The notes beneath the pieces were generated by a model. The model was given only the letters and a program-made list of their open reading frames with translations, made no database searches and was not told where the DNA came from. The translations under genes were made by a program, and so were the position numbers. Below, piece by piece: positions 45,326 to 51,969 of a DNA stretch of 64,000 nucleotides; positions within the stretch are counted from its first letter, which is position 1, and every line of letters begins with the position of its first letter. This DNA comes from JACMLD01 sp047602295 (GTDB lineage: Bacteria > Bacteroidota > Bacteroidia > Chitinophagales > Chitinophagaceae), in NCBI GenBank assembly GCA_047602295.1, contig JASGHP010000001.1:3658001-3722000 (forward strand), written 5' to 3'.

Positions 45326-45712
45326 TTATTTTTCTGCCCAATAATCCAATACCAATACCTTATCCAAATATGGACCGAGTACTGCGCCAAAGGCCTTATG
45401 GTCTGGATTAGGAAGGTAATCATCGCGATCTTTTGCAGACGCAAAACTCAGGAAGAAGCAATGGGTGAAACCCTGGTTAAGGTTTTCCGGGCTATTATTA
45501 GTGCCCCATTCAAACCCTTTAATGGTTTTAATTTTTGTAGGTAATGAACGAAAAGCATCTTCTACTTTTTTTATATCTGCAGCAGTAGTTCCATCTTTAA
45601 ATTTAAACATTACCACATGCCGCAATAGTTTGCCCGAAACGTTTTTTGTTTGTGCGTGCATAACATTCGTAATTAAAAAGAATGACAGTAAAAGCAAGCA
45701 TATTTTTTTCAT
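45326..45712 (-). CDS. Exported Dabb (A/B barrel)-domain protein
   Basis: A 128-residue protein with a signal peptide (MKKICLLLLSFFLITNVMHA). The mature part carries the stress-responsive A/B barrel fold: LRHVVMFKFKDGTTAADIKKVEDAF, KTIKGFEWGTNNSPENLNQGFTHCF and VLDYWAEK. Cytoplasmic versions are common; exported ones are also frequent in Bacteroidota. The reaction is unknown. Confidence 0.85.
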   Translation of the reverse strand: MKKICLLLLSFFLITNVMHAQTKNVSGKLLRHVVMFKFKDGTTAADIKKVEDAFRSLPTKIKTIKGFEWGTNNSPENLNQGFTHCFFLSFASAKDRDDYLPNPDHKAFGAVLGPYLDKVLVLDYWAEK

Positions 45713-45784
45713 GGTAGAATATTTATTAGCTACAAGATTAGGTAAGTTTTATTCCAGCAAAACAATAAAATAATCTCCGAAATA

Positions 45785-47011
45785 TTACTGAATTGGCAAA
45801 TCAAAAGTTCCTTCTGTAATTGTCTTGGTTTTATTGCTTCCTTCTAATGTATTTGTAAGTTTTCCGCTAAAAGTTCCTTTTGCCCTGGTAGCAGTTACGC
45901 TTGTAACGGTGATCGTAAAAGCAGGATTATTGTCCGTAGGCTGAAATTTGCTAGCAGTATTCCAAATTGTAGTAGACAGGTCTGCATTTTTTGCAGTGTA
46001 ATCAATTTCTATGCGATACCCTAACGATGTTGGACTTGAAGGAATGAAATGGTTCCCATCATAAGTGCCGGCTGCAACGGCTGACTTATCGTTATTAGAA
46101 ATAAAGATTTGAAACTGCGCCTCATGATTTGCATTGCTATATCCTTCTAATGATAGCTCCGGATCACCGCTAAGCGCATCTTTATTACCCGCCACGGCAC
46201 CTTCTATAAATGTCATAGCCACTCCATCAATCTTACAGCTATATACAGCTGTACCACCAACCGGGGCCGCTGCCACTGTTATATCAAAACTGCAGGTATT
46301 GGCACCTATTGCCGGCTTAAGTGTAGTTGTGCCTGCTGCAGTAGGCGTACCGGAAGCGGTTAGTGTTACGGGAATATCTGTGCCTGCATTGGTAAACACG
46401 CCTGTACCTGCAAAGCTTAAACCGTTTACAATATTGGTAACGATATTATAAGTACCTGCAGTAGTAACATTTACTTTAATAACCACTGTATTGGACGCAC
46501 CAACCGCCGTTCCTGCTGTATAAGTACCATTGATTGTTGGTAGTGTGCATGCCCCGGGAGCACCTGATAAAGTAAAGACTGCAGGAGGCGCAGCGGCTGC
46601 AAATACCACATCAAACTTGCAACTGGCGGTATCGCCCAAGACAGCAAAAGTTTTAGTGCCTTCAGCAGTAGGTGTGCCGGTGGCCAATAGCGCAATGCTC
46701 TGTACACCAGTAGCGGCAAATGTGCCAGAAGCAGAAAAGCTTACTCCATTTACCGTAGTAGTAGCGATACTGTATGCTCCGGTTTTTGTTACGTTGGCTT
46801 GTATGGTTGCAGTATTGGTAGCAGACATTTTAAGACCATTCATATAGGTACCGGCAAGCGTAAAACCTGCACAGGTTGCATTAGCACCACCTAATGAATA
46901 AACAGCATTGGCACTTGTAGTGGTAGCTGGCTTTTCAAATGAAAGTTCTTTTTGACAGGAAAGAAAGAAGAATGCTATACAAACGGCCGGGATTAGTTTA
47001 ATCAATTTCAT
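45785..47011 (-). CDS. Lipoprotein with two Ig-like repeats
   Basis: A 408-residue protein with a lipoprotein signal (FFFLSC, followed by QKELSFEKP). Residues about 40-135 and 137-237 are two copies of a roughly 97-residue beta-sandwich-like repeat, each with a GTY-type start, an S-N-T strand, a VNG(V/L)SF strand, a SGTPTA-like turn and a CxF(D) end. The last 160 residues form a different beta-rich domain (YSCKIDGVAMTFIEGAVAG). Probable surface protein; ligand unknown. T-, A- and G-rich composition reflects the repeats. Confidence 0.8.
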   Translation of the reverse strand: MKLIKLIPAVCIAFFFLSCQKELSFEKPATTTSANAVYSLGGANATCAGFTLAGTYMNGLKMSATNTATIQANVTKTGAYSIATTTVNGVSFSASGTFAATGVQSIALLATGTPTAEGTKTFAVLGDTASCKFDVVFAAAAPPAVFTLSGAPGACTLPTINGTYTAGTAVGASNTVVIKVNVTTAGTYNIVTNIVNGLSFAGTGVFTNAGTDIPVTLTASGTPTAAGTTTLKPAIGANTCSFDITVAAAPVGGTAVYSCKIDGVAMTFIEGAVAGNKDALSGDPELSLEGYSNANHEAQFQIFISNNDKSAVAAGTYDGNHFIPSSPTSLGYRIEIDYTAKNADLSTTIWNTASKFQPTDNNPAFTITVTSVTATRAKGTFSGKLTNTLEGSNKTKTITEGTFDLPIQ

Positions 47012-47241
47012 GAGTAAGGTCCTTTATCGCGAAAATAATTGAATTAAACATCCATTGTGAATTTGCAGAAAAAAAACAATCATTTTTAATTTGGTCCTGC
47101 AATTAAATTTCCGTTCTCGTATTTGCGTTAACAAAAAAACACGTATACATAAGAGGCAGATAAGAAACTCCTTAACGATTTAATACGATTCCTTTTTTGG
47201 GACTGTTTACTTCCTTTCTTATATTTAGCCAAACAAAGATT

Positions 47242-48702
47242 TTGATAAAAAAATTACTTGGCTTTTTTGGTTTGCTATTGGTTGGACTGGTTTGCATAGT
47301 GCTATTCAATACTTTTCACAAAAAGCCATGGCCGGAAGCCACAATTGCGCCGACTCTACAGCCATTGCCAGATAGTGCAATTCTGCACATGAGCAAAGCA
47401 ATACAAATACCTACCATTTCCATTAGCGATTCATCTGCATTAGACTCAACAGCATTTAGAAATTTTGGCCTCTTTTTGCAACAGGCTTATCCGTTAGTAC
47501 ATCAGCACCTTCAAAAAACAATGATAGATCAATTCTCATTTGTTTTTGAATGGAAAGGCAAGAATTCAAGCATAGCACCTATCATCTTAATGGGGCATTA
47601 TGATGTGGTTCCTGTAGAAGCAGCTTCTCAAAGTCAATGGGTTTTAGCTCCTTTCAGTGGGACTATTACAGATACCTGCATATGGGGCAGGGGATCAGTA
47701 GATGATAAGAGCGGCGTTATTTCCATCATAGAAGCAGCAGAAGCATTATTGAAAAAAGGATTCGCTCCTGAACGCACTATTTACTTGTGCTTTGGTCACA
47801 ATGAAGAAATTAATGGTGGTGGGGCAAAGGATATTGCAGCATACCTGAAAGAGAAAAAAGTACATGCAGAAATGGTATTGGATGAAGGCGGAGAAATCAC
47901 GGATGGCAAATTAAAAGAAGTAAAACGCCCTGTTGCAGTGATTGGTGTTGCAGAAAAGGGTTACGCGTCTTATGAACTTACAGTACAAAAGGAGGGCGGA
48001 CATTCTTCAATGCCGGCAAAAGAAACTGCTATTAGCATCTTAGTAGCGGGTCTTGACAAACTAAAAGACAAAAATCCTCCTTCAAGAATTACTCCACCTG
48101 TAAAAGAATTTCTAACCCGCATTGGTTCCTCTTCAGATATATTCCTGAATCGTATGGCAACTTCCAATATGTGGTTGTTTGAAGGTGTTACCAAAGGCAT
48201 ATTGGCCGATAAACCGGAAGGCAATGCAATGATTCATACGACACTGGTACCTACTATATTTGAAAGCGGCGTTAAAGACAATGTAATCCCCTTTACGGCA
48301 AAAGCTATTGTAAACAGTCGCATTCTGACAGGAGAAACTTCTCAATCTGTTGAAGAGTTTATTAAAGCAACTATTAACGACGACAGGATACAGGTAAAAA
48401 AATTGGGTAAGTTTGATGGAAATCCTTCTCCGGCAACTTCTATTGAGTCCGCTGCTTACAAAAGAGTTGAAAGTGCTGTTTACAAAACGATACCGCATGT
48501 AATTCCTACACCTTACTTAATGATTGGTGCGACTGATTCCCGCCATTACAGGCCCATCGCAGATGGTGTGGTTAACTTTTTGCCCATGACCGACAGCAAG
48601 GGTTTTCATGGAGTGAATGAACGCTTGCCGATAAAAGACCTGCAAAGAAGCATCAGCTTTATGATGACCATTATGGAAGAAAGTAGCAAAACATTCAATT
48701 AA
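47242..48702 (+). CDS. M20-family metallopeptidase
   Basis: A 486-residue protein when started at the TTG at 47242, which places a membrane anchor at residues about 4-22; another TTG at 47197 would add 15 residues. The M20 motifs are present in order: LMGHYDVVPVE, WGRGSVDDKSGV, GHNEEINGGG, and a later VLDEGGEI. The final H is in the SKGFHGVNERLP segment. The membrane-anchored form with this organisation resembles PM20D1-like carboxypeptidases. Two Zn ions and hydrolysis of peptide or N-acyl bonds are expected. Confidence 0.88.
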   Translation: MIKKLLGFFGLLLVGLVCIVLFNTFHKKPWPEATIAPTLQPLPDSAILHMSKAIQIPTISISDSSALDSTAFRNFGLFLQQAYPLVHQHLQKTMIDQFSFVFEWKGKNSSIAPIILMGHYDVVPVEAASQSQWVLAPFSGTITDTCIWGRGSVDDKSGVISIIEAAEALLKKGFAPERTIYLCFGHNEEINGGGAKDIAAYLKEKKVHAEMVLDEGGEITDGKLKEVKRPVAVIGVAEKGYASYELTVQKEGGHSSMPAKETAISILVAGLDKLKDKNPPSRITPPVKEFLTRIGSSSDIFLNRMATSNMWLFEGVTKGILADKPEGNAMIHTTLVPTIFESGVKDNVIPFTAKAIVNSRILTGETSQSVEEFIKATINDDRIQVKKLGKFDGNPSPATSIESAAYKRVESAVYKTIPHVIPTPYLMIGATDSRHYRPIADGVVNFLPMTDSKGFHGVNERLPIKDLQRSISFMMTIMEESSKTFN

Positions 48703-48764
48703 CACTGTTGACATAAGTTGAAATCTTGCTTGTTTGAACTACTCCAAAATTGCTGCTCAGCCCT

Positions 48765-48772
48765 TACCTTTG
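48765..48772 (+). promoter_or_regulatory. -7 promoter element very close to prfC
   Basis: TACCTTTG fits TAnnTTTG and ends nine bases before the ATG, so the transcript would be nearly leaderless. No TTG is found at the expected upstream spacing. Confidence 0.4.
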
Positions 48773-48781
48773 CGGCCGATT

Positions 48782-50374
48782 ATGAAGTACAGTAACGAGA
48801 TCAGCAAACGCCGCACATTCGCCATCATTTCTCACCCGGATGCCGGGAAAACAACACTTACAGAAAAATTGTTGCTATTTGGTGGTGCAATACAAACCGC
48901 AGGCGCAGTAAAAAGTAATAAGATTAAGAAGCACGCTACCAGCGATTTTATGGAAATAGAACGCCAGCGTGGTATCTCCGTTGCCACCAGCGTAATGACT
49001 TTTGAATACAATGGCATCCTGATTAACCTGCTGGATACGCCTGGTCACAAAGATTTTGCAGAAGATACCTACCGCACTTTAACAGCTGTAGACAGTGTTA
49101 TCTTGGTTATTGATAGCGTGAATGGGGTGGAAGCGCAAACCCGTCGCCTGATGGAAGTTTGCCGCATGCGTGATACACCGGTAATTGTGTTTGTAAATAA
49201 GATGGACAGGGACGGCAAAAACCGGTTTGATTTGCTGGAGGAAATTGAAAAAGAATTGAACCTGCCTTTGCACCCAATGGCATGGCCAATCAACAGCGGA
49301 AAGGATTTTAAAGGCGTATACAACCTGGCTGAAAAAAAACTGGTATTGTTTGCTGCAAATACAAAAGCCAACGATGAAGATGTGTTGGAGATTACGGATC
49401 TTCAATCTCACTTACTGGATGAAAGATTGGGTGAAAGTGATGCAAACATGCTTCGCGAAGACGTGGAATTAGTAGACGGTGTAAATGGTGAATTAAACAC
49501 AGCTGATTATCTTTCTGCGAAAGTAGCACCTGTTTTTTTTGGAAGTGCTATCAATAATTTTGGTGTAAAGGAAATGCTGGACACCTTTATCCGCATTGCA
49601 CCAGAACCACAATGTCGTCCTACTACAACTAAGACTGTTTGCCCTGATGATAATAAGCTAAGCGGCTTCGTTTTTAAAATTCACGCTAACCTTGATCCCA
49701 AACACCGCGACAGAATTGCGTTTATGCGTGTTTGTGCCGGTAAATTTGAGCGAAACAAATATTATCACCACGTAAGGCTGGATAAAGAGATTCGCTTTAG
49801 CAATCCCTATAGCTTTTTGGCAAGAAGTAAAGATGTTATTGAAGAAGCTTTTCCAGGAGATGTAGTGGGTTTGTTTGATACAGGCAATTTTAAAATAGGA
49901 GATACACTGACAGAAGGAGAGGATTTTTATTTCACCGGCATTCCTTCTTTTTCACCAGAGATATTTAAAGAAGTGGTGAATAAGGATCCAATGAAAACAA
50001 AACAATTGGAAAAAGGATTATTGCAATTAACAGACGAAGGCGTAGCGCAATTGTTTACCCAATTTGGCGGCAATAAGAAAATTATAGGCTGTGTAGGAGA
50101 TCTTCAATTTGAAGTAATACAATATCGCTTATTGCATGAGTATACAGCTTCTGTTGAATTCAGGACATTGCCATTTTACAAAGCATGCTGGCTTACAAGC
50201 AAGGATGAAAATAAATTGCAGGACTTCGCAAGATTTAAACAAGCAAATATTGCCGAAGATAAAGATGGCCATATGGTTTACCTGGCGCAAAGTGAGTGGT
50301 TCTTAAATACAGAAATCACCAACAACCCTGATATTACTTTTCATTTTACTTCAGAAATACACAAAGAAGGCTGA
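48782..50374 (+). CDS. prfC: Peptide chain release factor 3
   Basis: A 530-residue translational GTPase. The ATG at 48782 gives MKYSNEISKRRTFAIISHPDAGKTTL, which aligns with the RF3 start. G1 is SHPDAGKTT, G3 is DTPGHKDF, G4 is NKMDRD. The domain after about 290 matches RF3 (SGFVFKIHANLDPKHRDRIAFMRV and GVVQFEV-like CVGDLQFEVIQYRL). It recycles RF1/RF2 from the ribosome after termination. Confidence 0.97.
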   Translation: MKYSNEISKRRTFAIISHPDAGKTTLTEKLLLFGGAIQTAGAVKSNKIKKHATSDFMEIERQRGISVATSVMTFEYNGILINLLDTPGHKDFAEDTYRTLTAVDSVILVIDSVNGVEAQTRRLMEVCRMRDTPVIVFVNKMDRDGKNRFDLLEEIEKELNLPLHPMAWPINSGKDFKGVYNLAEKKLVLFAANTKANDEDVLEITDLQSHLLDERLGESDANMLREDVELVDGVNGELNTADYLSAKVAPVFFGSAINNFGVKEMLDTFIRIAPEPQCRPTTTKTVCPDDNKLSGFVFKIHANLDPKHRDRIAFMRVCAGKFERNKYYHHVRLDKEIRFSNPYSFLARSKDVIEEAFPGDVVGLFDTGNFKIGDTLTEGEDFYFTGIPSFSPEIFKEVVNKDPMKTKQLEKGLLQLTDEGVAQLFTQFGGNKKIIGCVGDLQFEVIQYRLLHEYTASVEFRTLPFYKACWLTSKDENKLQDFARFKQANIAEDKDGHMVYLAQSEWFLNTEITNNPDITFHFTSEIHKEG

Positions 50375-50673
50375 TTGTAATTCATAGCTATTGACCTTAT
50401 TTTTTCTAATCTCTTCACTTAAGAAAAAAATCAAAAAGCGTTTATGTAATAGCGTAATGAATGCATAATGCTTTATACATATTTAAGAGATGCATGCAGT
50501 TTTCTTTCAATTATTTTAAAGCGTAAAGTCACAACTTCTTTGCAGGAATTCATGATATCCAAACAAAAAAAATGCTCGCAATTTAATGAAATTCAACCTT
50601 TTGCAACCTCTCAATAATGATTGCCAATTTGTGTTGGTGTTCACTGCGTTTAACATATTATTTGGATAAATGC

Positions 50674-50704
50674 TTGCATGTTCTTTTCACTGTGTTTATC
50701 TTTG
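50674..50704 (+). promoter_or_regulatory. Full-consensus Bacteroidota promoter
   Basis: TTG at 50674-50676, a 20-base spacer and TATCTTTG at 50697-50704. Predicted start about 50710. It drives the structured leader and the gene at 50850. The preceding 50375-50673 holds no gene. Confidence 0.8.
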
Positions 50705-50713
50705 CATCGTCAA

Positions 50714-50815
50714 TGTGAGCAACTAAATAGTTCCGTACGAGACTACAACAGGATGAATAAAAACTTGACAGCTTCTTGCTAACGATTCTTAGGTGTTTTC
50801 TTCCCGTTGCTCACA
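50714..50815 (+). ncRNA. Structured leader with three-way-junction-like fold
   Basis: A perfect 10-bp helix closes the element: TGTGAGCAAC (50714-50723) with GTTGCTCACA (50806-50815). Inside are a small hairpin (TAGT 50728-50731 with ACTA 50742-50745) and a larger imperfect one (GGATGAATAAAAAC 50751-50764 with GTGTTTTCTTCCC 50793-50805). A nine-codon frame (50753-50782, MNKNLTASC) lies in the second hairpin. It begins about four bases after the predicted transcription start. It could be a cis-acting leader or a stand-alone RNA; I recognise no known family. Confidence 0.55.
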
Positions 50816-50849
50816 CATAAAATTTAGTATAACAAAAAACAAATAAACA

Positions 50850-51083
50850 ATGAACAGTAATGTAATGCACTCTCGTGTGCAAGTAGAACCGACCCTATTG
50901 AAACAATTGGTTTCAGAAGTAAAAGAAACCGTAGCTACAGGTATTAATATGCCTACAACCTCAAAATCCAACTCCTTTAAAGCAATTAACTTGTGGGGTA
51001 TTCAGAAAAGAGGCCGCTATGTAAATTATGGAACATCAAGAAAAAAGAACCTAGCTTTATCTTTGACCCATGTATCAATCTAA
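50850..51083 (+). CDS. Small basic protein behind a structured leader
   Basis: A 77-residue protein with an ATG start in an A-rich leader. The sequence is basic and mostly polar (KQLVSEVKETVATG, then KAINLWGIQKRGRYVNYG), with no signal peptide or membrane segment. Family unknown. It is the only gene between the full-consensus promoter at 50674 and the terminator at 51111, so it is a self-contained unit, probably abundantly expressed. Confidence 0.65.
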   Translation: MNSNVMHSRVQVEPTLLKQLVSEVKETVATGINMPTTSKSNSFKAINLWGIQKRGRYVNYGTSRKKNLALSLTHVSI

Positions 51084-51110
51084 GAATAAGATTTTCTTTT
51101 ACGAATAAAG

Positions 51111-51146
51111 AACACCGGCACATAAAAAGTGACCGGTGTTTTTTTT
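51111..51146 (+). terminator. Strong intrinsic terminator
   Basis: AACACCGG (51111-51118) pairs with CCGGTGTT (51133-51140) and is followed by a run of eight T. Confidence 0.9.
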
Positions 51147-51260
51147 GCGCCAATTCGATGATGATGCTAATAACAACCTGGAATTTTAAATATGGAGATT
51201 TAACACATTAACGCCAATGCGTCATATGTCAACCTCTTGCTTCAATAAAATAAAGGGTAA

Positions 51261-51458
51261 TTAAGCCAGTCTTTCTGGCAAAGTAGAAAGTGAATAGCGA
51301 ATGCCGAGGAGAATTGCCTTCAATAATGAAAAACGTTTTGCTTCGGATTTCAATATTGAAAATACGGGTCGTTTGTTCCTGAACCCTTTTAAATAGCTAA
51401 TAGAACTGCCTCCGCCAGGAACTTCATCAATTCTATATAATATGAACCGTCTTCTCAT
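51261..51458 (-). CDS. Possible small basic protein, unknown
   Basis: A 65-residue frame with an ATG start and a protein-like distribution (MRRRFILYRIDEVPGGGSSISYLKGF, then KSEAKRFSLLKAILLGIRYSL). It is basic and has no signal peptide. No family is recognised and no promoter was found. It is kept because both ends look coding and the region is otherwise empty. Confidence 0.45.
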   Translation of the reverse strand: MRRRFILYRIDEVPGGGSSISYLKGFRNKRPVFSILKSEAKRFSLLKAILLGIRYSLSTLPERLA

Positions 51459-51612
51459 GGAAGTAGGGTAAGAATTAGGGGTTTAGTTATTTACTCCAGC
51501 CAAATTACTACAGGTGGAGTGTTAGAAGAAAACACTTAGACGAATGATACCAGATTTCCGTTGGAAGTGGATTATTTTTCTTTTTTCTGATTTACAGGAG
51601 GTTGGATGCAAG

Positions 51613-51652
51613 CAAAAACCCCTTTGCCAGAGGCGGCTTAAAGGGGTTTTTA
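51613..51652. terminator. Bidirectional terminator
   Basis: AAAAACCCCTTT pairs with AAAGGGGTTTTT across a 16-base loop; T-run on each strand. It ends the 51-residue gene on the minus strand. Confidence 0.75.
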
Positions 51653-51679
51653 ATACGAAAAGGATTGTATATCAATAAA

Positions 51680-51835
51680 TTACATAATGTCCATGCCTTT
51701 CACAAAAGCTGTACACTGAAAAGGAAGTATCAGGGTTAACCATTCCCAATGAAGATAAATGGCTGCAATAAGTGCGGCTGTAGAAGCAAAAAATAGTAAC
51801 CACCATAACCCTGTGTTCTTTTTCTGTGTTTCCAT
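51680..51835 (-). CDS. 51-residue single-pass membrane protein
   Basis: Short open frame of 51 codons plus stop. The translation begins METQKKNTGLWWLLFFASTA and continues with ALIAAIYLHWEWLTLILPF, giving one strong hydrophobic segment (about residues 10-27) and a second (about 31-39). It has a normal ATG and stop, and a terminator 28 bases further on. The lysine-rich N-terminus before the hydrophobic part fits the positive-inside rule. Function unknown. Confidence 0.6.
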   Translation of the reverse strand: METQKKNTGLWWLLFFASTAALIAAIYLHWEWLTLILPFQCTAFVKGMDIM

Positions 51836-51969
51836 GCGTTAAATTTTGTGCAAAAATAAGGCAAAAACCCAACAATCAAACGTTTATGCAACAAACTAAT
51901 TTCAGGTTAGTGTAAAAATTACGCAGCCCGTGTTTTTATCCTATTTTCGCCTTTCCCAAAAATATTGGT

